NCBI GenBank assembly: GCA_016873165.1
Contig: VGXV01000026.1
Coordinates: 1-50,123 of the forward strand
Origin: Planctomycetota bacterium
GTDB taxonomy: Bacteria > Planctomycetota > Brocadiia > Brocadiales > Brocadiaceae
Direction of reading: 5' to 3'
Length of the DNA stretch: 50,123 nucleotides
Positions 19,163 to 27,111 of this stretch are shown in pieces; within the stretch, counting starts at the first letter, position 1; each line of letters opens with the position of its first letter. Both the position numbers and the translations under genes were made by a program. The notes below the pieces were generated by a model. The model worked only from the letters and a program-made list of their open reading frames with translations. It made no database searches and was not told the origin of the DNA.

Positions 19163-19981
19163 GAGAGCATTCTCACATTTTTGCACATTCCCCAAATTCT
19201 TGTTCCCAAGCTCCGGTTTTGGAATGAGTCAATGTATATTCTGCCGAATATGAAAAGACCCTCAGCTCACTGGGAACCTCAACCCCTCGACTCCGCTCAG
19301 GGTGACTATAATATCATCCAGGAAAAAATATGTTACCCTTAACTGTAGGGTGGGCATCGCCCACCAAACATAGAGACGCCTGCCTGCCAGTAGGCAAGGC
19401 ATTGCTATGCGTCTGTACAAACAACGTGAAACGGTGGGCAATGCCCACCCTACAAAGATTGAATTTCCTTTATATGAAATTTATGCTTTCAGCGGCTTTC
19501 AATAACGTTGTAGTGGCAAGGCGCGCCTTGCCACTACAGGAACAGTTTGAAATTCCTAAATATGAACAGAATCCCTGTCTGCCGGCAGACAGGAGGAAAG
19601 CATAATAAATGATGCGATGCAAAAATCGTAAATATACCCTGCGCAATTATTGCGTATAAAAAACAGAAAAATAATCCGCCTTTTGTTCGCCATTTCCTTT
19701 TTGCAGACACATAATCCTTATATCTCAATATCTTAAGAAGTCTTTTCCTTTTTTGCAATTCTTGCGCTGACAATATGCAAAAGAATTACACTCTCAGGTC
19801 ATTCCTGCCACCACAAAAAAAATTTTATCCTGAAAATTGAGCTATAAAAAGAACTTACACATTGCTCATTCCTTCAGAATACCGTTTGGCACAATAATTG
19901 TAATTTCTCCATGCACAGGTATTCGTTCATTTTTTTTATGTAAGAATCCAATACAATAACACAGTAATAAAAAGGAAAAAC
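19163..19981. repeat. Gene-free stretch with palindromic repeats
   Basis: No real gene is present; a 91-codon frame at 19330-19605 is simply repeats read through. Contents: a CTCGACTCCGCTCAGG-type repeat near 19287 (relatives at 24917 and 26969); a large inverted repeat with arms TGTAGGGTGGGCA (19344) and TGCCCACCCTACA (19444-19456) around a variable centre; and a perfect 28-bp palindrome centred on GGCGCGCC at 19510-19537, related to one at 1740. These are typical dispersed intergenic hairpins. The last 100 bases hold a sigma-54-like promoter, listed separately. Confidence 0.6.
19887..19902 (+). promoter_or_regulatory. Candidate sigma-54 promoter of the 98-residue gene
   Basis: TGGCAC-N5-TTGTA has a perfect -24 half and one mismatch to the TTGCA -12 half, with the required spacing, 80 bp before the ATG at 19982. 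Two more candidates occur at 25326 and 27485. Confidence 0.5.
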
Positions 19982-20278
19982 ATGAGCCCGTCAGACTATC
20001 TCTACAAAAAAGTGAAAGATATTTATAAGAAAAATATTGATTTAAACCACCCTGTAGACGTGTGGAGAATGTGGGTTAAGAAAAACTCTGAAACATGGGA
20101 AAGATTTACTTTGCTGTTTTCTGAGTATAATTTTAACGCTTCTGATGAAATAGAAGATTCACTGCGGCATTTTTTCCATGGATACGAAGGTGATATAGAG
20201 ACGTTTGCAAACGATTGGGTGGCGGCAAAGGAAAGAGATTCTTTTTTCTCCATATTACAGAGAAACCTTCTTAAATAA
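19982..20278 (+). CDS. Hypothetical 98-residue soluble protein
   Basis: Not recognised. The protein is aromatic-rich and predicted mostly helical, with no signal peptide, membrane segment or Cys. Its Trp-rich N-terminal half (VDVWRMWVKKNSETWERF, about 24-41) and acidic middle suggest a small interaction domain. The composition is normal for a coding region, and the start has AAAGGAAAAAC directly upstream. It lies alone between the kinase genes and a secreted protein gene. A sigma-54-like site 80 bp upstream suggests it may belong to the regulon of the NtrC-type activator at 25397. Confidence 0.65.
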   Translation: MSPSDYLYKKVKDIYKKNIDLNHPVDVWRMWVKKNSETWERFTLLFSEYNFNASDEIEDSLRHFFHGYEGDIETFANDWVAAKERDSFFSILQRNLLK

Positions 20279-20394
20279 GTTTTCCAAAAATGAATTCCTG
20301 TGCTTTTACTGTAAAGGAAGCAATTTTGTTTGTCCGTGTATTCATTATTAACGGTTAAATACAATTATTTTTATTCCTTCATCTGGTGTAAAAC

Positions 20395-20856
20395 GTGAAA
20401 AATCTGGCAATCCTTTTTGCAGTCGCTGTTTTTCTCAGTTTGCTGTTCATGCAAAAATCTTTCACACAAAAAAGTGTTGAGTGGAAAGGCAGTGGTGGCT
20501 GGGGAATTAAAGAACACTACTGGAAAAAATATAACCCAAAAACCATCGAAACTGTCGCTGGCAAAGTAATCAGTATGGAGGCAATAAGTCCCATAAAAGG
20601 TATGTCCCGGGGTGTCCGCATGGTAGTTGCATCAGAAAAAGAAGAAATAACCATTCATGCAGGACCTGTCTGGTATATCGAAAATCAGGAAATCATGATT
20701 CAACCAACCGATGAAATCGAGGTTACCGGCTCAAGGATATATTTTGAAGGAAAACCGGCAATAATAGCCGCGATAATTAAAAAGGGAAATGATGTTTTAC
20801 CGCTGAGGGATGATGCCGGCATCCCTCTGTGGAGCGGCTGGAAAAGATACAAATAA
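20395..20856 (+). CDS. Secreted OB-fold-like hypothetical protein
   Basis: A protein of 153 residues starting at GTG 20395. The N-terminus is a signal peptide (about 1-24, hydrophobic LAILFAVAVFLSLLFM). The mature part has a beta-rich pattern: TVAGKVISME, GVRMVVASEKEEITIHAGPVWYIENQ, DEIEVTGSRIYFEGKPAIIAAIIKKG. This order resembles small periplasmic OB-fold proteins in which a strand pair is followed by an HxGPxWY-type turn. It ends with a conserved-looking GIPLWSGWKR motif. The role is unknown. The gene stands between two small genes with its own spacing of about 115 bp upstream. Confidence 0.6.
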   Translation: MKNLAILFAVAVFLSLLFMQKSFTQKSVEWKGSGGWGIKEHYWKKYNPKTIETVAGKVISMEAISPIKGMSRGVRMVVASEKEEITIHAGPVWYIENQEIMIQPTDEIEVTGSRIYFEGKPAIIAAIIKKGNDVLPLRDDAGIPLWSGWKRYK

Positions 20857-20902
20857 TTGAAAATCTTACATTCGATAACCTTTTTCATATCTAAATAAAC
20901 CT

Positions 20903-21337
20903 ATGGAAACAAAAAAAGTAAAACAAATCGATTCAGCAAGCGGTATGATAATGAATATATTTTCTTCTGTTACAGAAGCATCAAAACTTACAGGGGTAAG
21001 CAAGGCAACGATCAGTTATTGTATGAACAAGAAAAAGGATGTCGGACGGGGTTTTATATGGGAAGCAATACAGGAAGGAGAAAAACAGTCTGTCCACCCG
21101 TCAGTTATTATGAATGGCGCACTGGAAAACAAGTTTCTTGCGATAAAATACCATAAAATTAAAAAAATATACCGGAATGCAAAGATTCGCCACTGCCTTC
21201 TCTGTAACAAAAAATTTATCAGTCTTGATACATATAATCGAAGATGCAATAAATGCAATGTCGATGTTGAACATTCCAGAGATTCTCACTTTATTTACAA
21301 ACACGAATCCTCAGTTTCCCATGCCGTATTACTTTAG
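20903..21337 (+). CDS. NUMOD1-type DNA-binding protein with C-terminal zinc ribbon
   Basis: A protein of 144 residues. Residues 5-53 match the NUMOD1 helix-turn-helix pattern (VKQID..G..I..F.SVTEASKLTGVSKATI, then GRGFIWE), a DNA-binding module best known next to homing endonuclease domains. A C-terminal treble of CxxC pairs (HCLLCNKKF about 95-103; RRCNKCN about 111-117) looks like a zinc ribbon. No GIY-YIG, HNH or other nuclease motif is present, so it is a stand-alone binder. The final residues (VLL plus stop) are encoded by the terminal repeat of the MITE-like element at 21328. Without that insertion the frame would continue 5 codons past the flanking duplication and end at a TAG. Confidence 0.7.
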   Translation: METKKVKQIDSASGMIMNIFSSVTEASKLTGVSKATISYCMNKKKDVGRGFIWEAIQEGEKQSVHPSVIMNGALENKFLAIKYHKIKKIYRNAKIRHCLLCNKKFISLDTYNRRCNKCNVDVEHSRDSHFIYKHESSVSHAVLL

Positions 21338-21464
21338 TTTTTTGAAAAAACATGGTTTCTCAGCTATTTTACAACCCTGACAGTGTTTTAGAACCCTGTC
21401 AGGGTTAAACCGATAAGCAGGATTTACCTTATGTTGTCACAATTTTTCAAAAAAGTAAAGTGTT
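21328..21464. repeat. MITE-like element, family B, copy 1 (inverted relative to copy 2)
   Basis: Terminal inverted repeats of about 22 bp (core CTTTAGTTTTTTGAAAAA) surround a central palindrome of two CCCTGTCAGGG-type units at about 21370-21403. The unit aligns over its whole length with the reverse complement of 25112-25247. If the element is taken as 21326-21466, the flanks CCCATGCC (21318-21325) and CCCAGACC (21467-21474) match at 6 of 8 positions, a decayed target duplication. It overlaps the 3' end of the NUMOD1-type gene. From 21465 to 21568 nothing else is seen. Confidence 0.7.
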
Positions 21465-21568
21465 ACCCCAGACCAATACCCTCTTTTCTCAATAGCAATG
21501 CCGGAAAAGTGAACCGTTAGGAAACAAAACCGGTCTAAAGCCTATCGCTCTTACAGAAAAAGAAGTTT

Positions 21569-22936
21569 TTACAGAAATACTACTATCTCTTCCCCAGCCA
21601 GCGGCAATGTTATTCTGACGGTTGTTCCTTTCCCAACCACACTTTCCGCCTTAATAGTTCCATTATGCATGTGCACTATTTTATACGCCATGCTCAACCC
21701 TATACCGGTGCCTACCTTTTTCTTAAATTTGCTAAAAAACGGATCAAATATCCTTTCCATGTGATCTTTCGGAATCCCTGTTCCCGAATCTTTTATAACG
21801 ATTTCCACCAGTTCTCTTTCTTTAAAAAGATGAGTTTCCACCGTTATTGCTCCCGCTTTTTGCTTTTCGGTTAGGGAAGAGCTTTTCTCCGATTCTTCTA
21901 TAGCCTGAAACGCATTATTAATAACATTCGCTACAGCCGATTCTATCTGGTTGACATCGATCAGGACATCGGGATTTTCCGGGGTATACATACAAGACAT
22001 ATCGATACTCCTATTATCCGCCTGACATTCATAGAGGGCTATTACCTCTTTTACCACATCATTGATTTTGCTCCTCGTTTTCACGGGTTCGCTCTGGTTC
22101 ATGAACATCACCAAACTTTTAATCAGATTCTTACAATGCAGCGACACATTCATTGTATCTTCAAGATAGTCCAGTATATTTGCGCCTTTTCCGCTGATCC
22201 CATCAATTGTTTTCTGTAAATTCCCGAAGCCAGCGCACAATTCATCAACACTACCATTCAATGTGTCCCTTATCCCTTTGTCACTAAAGAGACTATTCTC
22301 CTCAATCAACTTTTTTAGCGCCTGAAGCGTATCATTGATTGTGTTAAATTTTGAATTCACACTCGCATTTACTCTTAAAAATTGGGTAAAAAGTCTTTTC
22401 ACCTCTTTAACACAAATAAAAACAACCCCGATAGAATTATTAATCTCATGAGCAAATTCCATAAGTGTTTTCTTTAAAAAATTCGCTTTGTTCGCTTGTT
22501 GCTCTTTAAACGCCGAGATGTCACTGACAAAGCCGACCATCTTTACATGATTGTCATGGGCAGTAGTAAAAAATCGTATCTTATCCTGCACATAGATATA
22601 ATCCCCATTCTTCTTACGGATGCGATATTCCAGTTGTACGGGTTCTTCTGACAATGTATTCTTTTTTATTGCTTCATGAAAGCATTTCACATCTTCAGGA
22701 TGAATCAATGCCATCCAGCATTTCATACTTCCTTTGATTTCATCTGCGGAAAACCCAATTATATCTTCCGTGTGCCCGTCATATACAACTTTATCGGCAG
22801 CCATATCCCATTCATAAAAAATGTTTCCGGGAACAGAAATAACTGTTTCGTAACAATTTTTCAGTGTTGGTTTATCGTCCGCAGATTTCCACCCGTTCAT
22901 AAATTCTTCTTTCAATTTTTCTTCGTAATATTTCAT
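21569..22936 (-). CDS. PAS sensor histidine kinase under a c-di-GMP riboswitch
   Basis: A soluble kinase of 455 residues. A PAS domain with PAC-type end is at about 30-145 (MAADKVVYDGHTEDIIGFSADE, LIHPEDVKCF, EYRIRKKNGDYIYV). His163 lies in EFAHEINN, a long four-helix phosphoacceptor region follows (about 155-300), and a complete HATPase_c domain ends the protein (NVINNAFQAIEES, DSGTGIPKDHMERIFDPFF, GTGIGLSMAYKIV). There is no receiver, so it should signal to a separate regulator; the NtrC-type gene at 25397 is the nearest candidate. ATG 22936 is kept; Met13 (22900) is an alternative because no clear ribosome site precedes 22936. Transcription must pass the riboswitch-terminator at 23015-23175. 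Confidence 0.9.
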   Translation of the reverse strand: MKYYEEKLKEEFMNGWKSADDKPTLKNCYETVISVPGNIFYEWDMAADKVVYDGHTEDIIGFSADEIKGSMKCWMALIHPEDVKCFHEAIKKNTLSEEPVQLEYRIRKKNGDYIYVQDKIRFFTTAHDNHVKMVGFVSDISAFKEQQANKANFLKKTLMEFAHEINNSIGVVFICVKEVKRLFTQFLRVNASVNSKFNTINDTLQALKKLIEENSLFSDKGIRDTLNGSVDELCAGFGNLQKTIDGISGKGANILDYLEDTMNVSLHCKNLIKSLVMFMNQSEPVKTRSKINDVVKEVIALYECQADNRSIDMSCMYTPENPDVLIDVNQIESAVANVINNAFQAIEESEKSSSLTEKQKAGAITVETHLFKERELVEIVIKDSGTGIPKDHMERIFDPFFSKFKKKVGTGIGLSMAYKIVHMHNGTIKAESVVGKGTTVRITLPLAGEEIVVFL

Positions 22937-22942
22937 AAAAAA

Positions 22943-22960
22943 TAATGCATTAATGCATTA
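22943..22960. promoter_or_regulatory. Perfect 18-bp palindrome before the kinase start
   Basis: TAATGCATTAATGCATTA at 22943-22960 lies 6 bp upstream of the kinase ATG, downstream of the riboswitch terminator. It could be an operator or just affect leader structure. Confidence 0.35.
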
Positions 22961-23014
22961 GATTCAGGGAATGTAAAAGATGCTTGCGTATGGCTATTTA
23001 ATACCCATTTTAAT

Positions 23015-23053
23015 AAAAAAACCCAAAGCAAGAAATAACCTGCCATGGGTCTT
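23015..23053 (-). terminator. Riboswitch expression platform: intrinsic terminator
   Basis: Read on the minus strand, ACCCA-TG-GCAGG-TTATTT-CTTGC-TT-TGGGT (23050-23021) folds into a hairpin followed by six T (23020-23015). The 5' side of the hairpin with its upstream bases, AAGACCCATGGC (23053-23042), is the exact complement of GCCATGGGTCTT inside the aptamer (23135-23124). These are mutually exclusive terminator and antiterminator pairings. Ligand binding would protect the aptamer strand and favour termination, so an OFF switch is predicted. Confidence 0.8.
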
Positions 23054-23094
23054 TTGATACTTTACCGTACTCTCAATTTGATTTCACACCGTTA

Positions 23095-23175
23095 AGGTGG
23101 CAACCTGGCACTCTTCGCAAAAGAAGACCCATGGCTTTGCGTCCCAATCTCACGATTGGTTTGCCTCTGAGGTCA
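23095..23175 (-). promoter_or_regulatory. Cyclic di-GMP-I (GEMM-I) riboswitch aptamer
   Basis: On the minus strand the conserved GEMM-I blocks appear in order: GGCAAACC, a P2 hairpin CCAATC-GTGA-GATTGG with a GNRA tetraloop, GGGACGCAAAGCC, a P3 hairpin CTTC-TTTTGC-GAAG, and the closing CCAGGTTGCC that pairs with GGCAAACC. This is the family that binds the second messenger c-di-GMP. It lies about 160 nt upstream of the histidine kinase ending at 21569, with a terminator in between. Confidence 0.9.
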
Positions 23176-23204
23176 TTTTAAGCGATTCACGAACCAAATA
23201 TCAA
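23175..23204 (-). promoter_or_regulatory. Candidate promoter of the riboswitch transcript
   Basis: On the minus strand TTGATA (23204-23199), an 18-bp spacer and TAAAAT (23180-23175) would start transcription a few bases before the aptamer, as expected for a riboswitch leader. The rest of the divergent region to 23358 holds only a weak dyad (TACACC/GGTGTA, 23227-23258) and the ribosome site of the rightward kinase. Confidence 0.45.
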
Positions 23205-23358
23205 CAAAATTATTATTTTCAGCCGATACACCCATTTGTATCAATCCATTTTGGTGTATTTACATATTCAAATATTATTGTATATTTTGCATTACGCCAT
23301 ATTGTAAAAAACACCTCCTTTATAGATAGTAGTATTCCTCTAAACGGAAAGGAATAGT

Positions 23359-24654
23359 ATGAGATTGAAACTAAGCGATAAGGAACCCTTATTACAAAAC
23401 AAGTTCTTGCCTATCATAAATAAAAACCCGAACCCGGTATTACAAGTTACAAAAGACGGCGCCATACTTTTTGCCAATAAAGCAGGGCTATGGTTTTTAA
23501 ATTTCTGGAACAGACACGTAACCGAACATGTTCCCGCGCAATGGAATAAAATAATTGCGGATTGTTTTAATGACGATTCCAACAAAACAGTAGAAGCGGA
23601 ATATGAAAATAGCGTATTTTCATTAACTTTTGTGCCAGTCACAGAAGAAGGATTTATTAATATATATATCGTTGACATTACAGAACAGAAATACCTGAAG
23701 GAAAAAGTGACACAATTGGAAAGATTAAATATTCTGAGTACAATGTCATCGGAAATAGCACATGAAATTAACACTCCGATTGGCGCATTCAGCCTCTGTG
23801 CGCAGGAAAGCATGAAATATTGCAATAAGATCAGTATTGCATTTAACCATTTGGAAACACAGGTTGATGCCATTGCTGCGAACATATATGAATTATACGC
23901 GCTTGCTGGCAAAAACGGTGGAAATACGATTCATAGCCAAATACAGGAAAAATTGACACAAAGCGTAAATAATCTGGATAGCTGCGAAAACGAATTGAAG
24001 AAAGAATTGCGTGCCCTGAAGAACAGTGAATCCCATTTGCGTGAATACCTGGGAAATTCTATAAGGGAATCCATTAACTGCAAAGAAGCTGTTAACAATT
24101 TGCTGAATTTTGCGAATCAAATAGTACTGTGCAAGAAAAATTATAACATAAATTGTTTAATAACCGATGCTATTGTTTCCATATACCGAATGTTTAACGA
24201 AAACAAAATCGATATCGTCTTTAATCTCGCAGATAATCTTCCCCATGTTTTAATAGATATCTGCAAAATGGAATTGGTTCTCGTAAATATATTTTACAAT
24301 ACTATCTACGCTATAAAAGCATTGACAAAAGATCATGCACTTTCCGGGAATAATAACAATATAAACGGAACAATAACGATAGAAACAAGCATGGGTAAAA
24401 ATAAAGATGAGATAGAAATATTGATAAAAGATACCGGCGCATGTATCCATAAAAATAATGTAAAGAAAATCTTCACTCCCTTTTTTACACAAAACATGGA
24501 AAAGGAAAGACCAATAATCGGCTTAGGCATAGCAAGCAAAATCATCAGGATGCATCATGGGACTATTGATGTTGAAAGCGAGAAAGAAACCGGCACAACA
24601 TTCAGAATATCTTTGCCATTGAAAGAAAAGAGATGTGATTCGGAAATGCTATAA
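23359..24654 (+). CDS. PAS-like sensor histidine kinase with altered ATP-binding box
   Basis: A soluble kinase of 431 residues, divergent from the riboswitch-controlled kinase and of similar design. A short PAS-like domain is at about 17-110 (NKNPNPVLQVTKDGAILFANKAG), with His135 in SEIAHEINTPIG and a long helical region to about 265. The HATPase_c region has N-box NIFYNTIYAIK, then DTGACIHKNN where the G1 box normally reads DxGxG, and a shortened G2 (IIGLGIASKII). Replacement of the second glycine by Cys in G1 may weaken ATP binding, though other features are kept. The start ATG 23359 has GGAAAGGA upstream. No receiver is present. With its divergent partner it may form a heteromeric or competing pair for the NtrC-type regulator downstream. 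Confidence 0.87.
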   Translation: MRLKLSDKEPLLQNKFLPIINKNPNPVLQVTKDGAILFANKAGLWFLNFWNRHVTEHVPAQWNKIIADCFNDDSNKTVEAEYENSVFSLTFVPVTEEGFINIYIVDITEQKYLKEKVTQLERLNILSTMSSEIAHEINTPIGAFSLCAQESMKYCNKISIAFNHLETQVDAIAANIYELYALAGKNGGNTIHSQIQEKLTQSVNNLDSCENELKKELRALKNSESHLREYLGNSIRESINCKEAVNNLLNFANQIVLCKKNYNINCLITDAIVSIYRMFNENKIDIVFNLADNLPHVLIDICKMELVLVNIFYNTIYAIKALTKDHALSGNNNNINGTITIETSMGKNKDEIEILIKDTGACIHKNNVKKIFTPFFTQNMEKERPIIGLGIASKIIRMHHGTIDVESEKETGTTFRISLPLKEKRCDSEML

Positions 24655-25324
24655 TATAATAAGAAGGTATCGTCTGGCAAAATGTGGTAAAATTTATAGC
24701 TAATATCCTGAAGTTTTCTGCAATGAAAGGCAAGCATATCTTTAAACACTATACCTCCGAGTTCGTAAATTGTGATTTTAGTTGTATGTAGAGCGAAGAG
24801 TCTCTTCGCTTACCCGGTATTGGTATTGACGAAGTGCCACTTCGCTCTACATTTCGTAGCATGTGAACTCGTAATGTAGAGTCAAACAAATCTGGGTTTC
24901 GATTAGCCTTTTAATGCTTCGACTCCGCTCAGCATGACAAAATTGTCCCCTTGAGCAAAACTGTCACACTGAGCACATTCGCATGCTCAGTGTAAACTCC
25001 GTCGAAGGGTTGTGTTTCTGAGTAAAAACATATTTGATATTTCAAAAACCGGTTTTGTTTGGCTATACAAATTTCCCAAAGTTAAAAAAAAACACATACT
25101 GACGAAAAAGCATCACTTTCGTTTTTTGAAAAACTGTAACAACATAAGGTAAATCTTGCTTATTGTTTAACCCTGACAGGGTTTCAGAACCCTGTCAGGG
25201 TTGCAGAACAGATGAGAAATCATGTTTTTTCAAAAAACTAAAGTGATATACGAAAAATAATATCAAATCGTATCCATCACATTTATACAAGCAGCTAAAA
25301 CCTTTTCACGGCAATCCGGTCAAT
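24655..25324. repeat. Gene-free stretch with dispersed repeats
   Basis: No gene is present. At 24787-24851 long inverted arms TGTAGAGCGAAG/CTTCGCTCTACA enclose two smaller hairpins. At 24917-25010 a CTTCGACTCCGCTCAGCATGAC repeat is followed by a partly inverted copy ending in CCGTCGAAGGG. The family B MITE-like element at 25112-25247 is listed separately. Confidence 0.55.
25112..25247. repeat. MITE-like element, family B, copy 2
   Basis: 136 bp with terminal inverted repeats ATCACTTT(C/A)GTTTTTTGAAAAA matching at 21 of 22 positions, and a central pair AACCCTGACAGGGTT/AACCCTGTCAGGGTT at 25169-25202. Identical 8-bp flanks ACGAAAAA at 25102-25109 and 25250-25257 fit a target duplication if two extra bases at each end belong to the element. 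The copy at 21328 is in opposite orientation, so the two copies bracket the two divergent kinase genes. Confidence 0.75.
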
Positions 25325-25325
25325 T

Positions 25326-25341
25326 TGGTATTATTTTTGCT
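25326..25341 (+). promoter_or_regulatory. Candidate sigma-54 promoter of the NtrC-type regulator
   Basis: TGG-TATTATTTTTGCT keeps the invariant GG and GC with exactly 10 bases between them (GG 25327-25328, GC 25339-25340). It is about 56 bp before the start codon and would make the regulator self-activating. The -24 half is incomplete (TGGTAT against TGGCAC). Confidence 0.4.
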
Positions 25342-25396
25342 CAAATATCCAACTCTATTACTTGGATGCTCTATATTTTTAACAGGAAAAATAGCT

Positions 25397-26770
25397 ATGG
25401 AAAAAACAAAGATTTTGATTGTTGAAGATGAAGAAGTGTATCGAAAAGTATTAAGCAACACACTGAGAGAACACGGTTTGGATGTTCAGGCTACCGAATC
25501 GGGGGAAGAAGCATGGGAACTCATAAAACAGCACAGATTTCCTCTTATCATATCGGATATACGACTTTCCGGAAAAATCAGCGGGATGGATATCCTGAGA
25601 GACGCGAAAGAATTATACAACCCATCGGTGTTAATGATCACTGCTTTTGGCGAGATAGAAATGGCAGTTGAGGCAATGAAATTGGGAGCCTTCGACTATA
25701 TCACAAAACCCTTCGAGGTCGAAGATATCCTGAAAAACATCGACCGCATGATCCTGCAGCAGAAAATCATTTCCGACCATCTGCTGCCTTCCGGTCTTGA
25801 GGAATTAAGCAAAAATGCCGGCATCGTCGGCAGCTCAAGAAAAATGTGCGATCTGATGAACATGGCGTTAAAAGCGGCAAACACCGACGCAACCATATTA
25901 ATAACCGGAGAGAGCGGCACAGGAAAGGAGCTTATCGCCAAAGCGATTTATCAGAACAGCAGCAGGAAAGGCAGGGAATTTGTGGCGATAAATTGCGCCA
26001 CACTGACGGATGAATTCCTGGAAAGCGCATTGTTCGGACACGTGAAGGGTTCCTATACCGGAGCGATTAAAGACAAAATCGGATTGTTTGAAAAGGCGGA
26101 CGGCGGAACGCTCTTTATGGATGAAGTGGGCGATATTTCAAAATCGATTCAGGCGAAAATATTGCGCGTATTGCAGGAAAGAGAATATATCCCCCTGGGA
26201 AGCACAGAGACAAAGAAGGCAAACGTGCGCATCATAGCCGCAACAAACAAGGAGTTGCTGGAATCGGTGAAAAACGGGGAATTCCGGGAGGACTTGTATT
26301 ATCGCCTGAATGTGATAAACATCGTGATGCCTCCGTTGCGGGAAAGGAAACCGGATATCCCGCTCCTTATCAACCACTTTATCAAAAAGTTTAATGACAA
26401 ATTAAACAGGAAAGTAGCGCCTATTGCCCCTGAAATAGAGGAGATATTGATGGAGTACGATTGGCCGGGGAATATCCGTGAGCTGGAGAATGTGATAGAG
26501 AGGGCAATGGTGTTGTGTCCCGGCAACAAGATATCCAGAAAGCACTTGCCGGGAAGTATTATTCCGGGGAAAGGCGATGTTCCCTCCATAACGATAGCGC
26601 CGGGCACACCATGGAAGGAAGCGGAAAAAGAACTCATTATGCAGACCCTTCAGTTGACGAAAGGAAATAAGCAGGAAGCCGCAAAGATGCTGGGAATCTC
26701 CCTCAGAAAGATCGAGTACAGGGTAAAAGAATGGGGCATTACGTGCGGTCAAAAAGCAAACGGTAACTGA
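25397..26770 (+). CDS. NtrC-family sigma-54-dependent response regulator
   Basis: 457 residues from ATG 25397, which has AGGAAA upstream; the 24 extra codons of the longer frame are hydrophobic and lie over the likely promoter. The receiver domain (1-120) has phospho-acceptor Asp54 in IISDIRL and Lys in YITKPF. The AAA+ domain (about 145-385) has Walker A GESGTGKE (about 170), the sigma-54 contact loop and Walker B GGTLFMDEVGD (about 236). A Fis-type helix-turn-helix ends the protein (about 415-450, NKQEAAKMLGISLRKIEYRVKEWGI). The contact loop reads GSYTGA where GAFTGA is the consensus. The protein activates sigma-54 promoters from upstream sites after phosphorylation. Position between the kinases and the polysaccharide locus suggests it links them. 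Confidence 0.93.
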   Translation: MEKTKILIVEDEEVYRKVLSNTLREHGLDVQATESGEEAWELIKQHRFPLIISDIRLSGKISGMDILRDAKELYNPSVLMITAFGEIEMAVEAMKLGAFDYITKPFEVEDILKNIDRMILQQKIISDHLLPSGLEELSKNAGIVGSSRKMCDLMNMALKAANTDATILITGESGTGKELIAKAIYQNSSRKGREFVAINCATLTDEFLESALFGHVKGSYTGAIKDKIGLFEKADGGTLFMDEVGDISKSIQAKILRVLQEREYIPLGSTETKKANVRIIAATNKELLESVKNGEFREDLYYRLNVINIVMPPLRERKPDIPLLINHFIKKFNDKLNRKVAPIAPEIEEILMEYDWPGNIRELENVIERAMVLCPGNKISRKHLPGSIIPGKGDVPSITIAPGTPWKEAEKELIMQTLQLTKGNKQEAAKMLGISLRKIEYRVKEWGITCGQKANGN

Positions 26771-26927
26771 GCTTTTTTACAAATCATATATCAGATAATT
26801 GTAAAGACTTTTGCATTTATTGCATACAATCCTGACGTATGGAATGTTAACCCGGCAAACTATCCACTTAAACACTCCGCCATTCATTTGCACCTCTGTA
26901 ACATTTAACAATAGTCCTCGTCAAAAC

Positions 26928-27111
26928 GGGAGCATCCCTGATTTTTTGTGAAATGTCTGTTAATTTATGCTTCGACTCCGCTCAGCATAGATGACATTCA
27001 CAGTCACCCTGAGCGGAGTCGAAGGGCTGAGTTTTCCTGTAAATTGAGGATATTTTCATATCCGGCATAATATACGGCAATTGGTTTTCACAAAAAATCG
27101 GGGATGCCCCC
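26928..27111. repeat. MITE-like element, family A, copy 2, with target duplication
   Basis: Terminal repeats of 26 bp (GGGAGCATCCCTGA- then TTTTTTGTGAAA; the other end reads GGGGGCATCCCCGA-) match at 24 of 26 positions. The outer flanks are identical: GTCAAAAC at 26920-26927 and 27112-27119. Inside lies an inverted pair of the CTTCGACTCCGCTCAG repeat (26969 and about 27006-27021). Homologous to the element at 2-141. Confidence 0.75.

Noticed and set aside
19330..19605. 91-codon frame in the region after the MASE1 kinase
   Set aside because: It is made of palindromic intergenic repeats with no coding pattern and no ribosome site.
23097..23357. 86-codon plus-strand frame before the second kinase
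   Set aside because: It overlaps the conserved riboswitch aptamer on the other strand and has no recognisable product.
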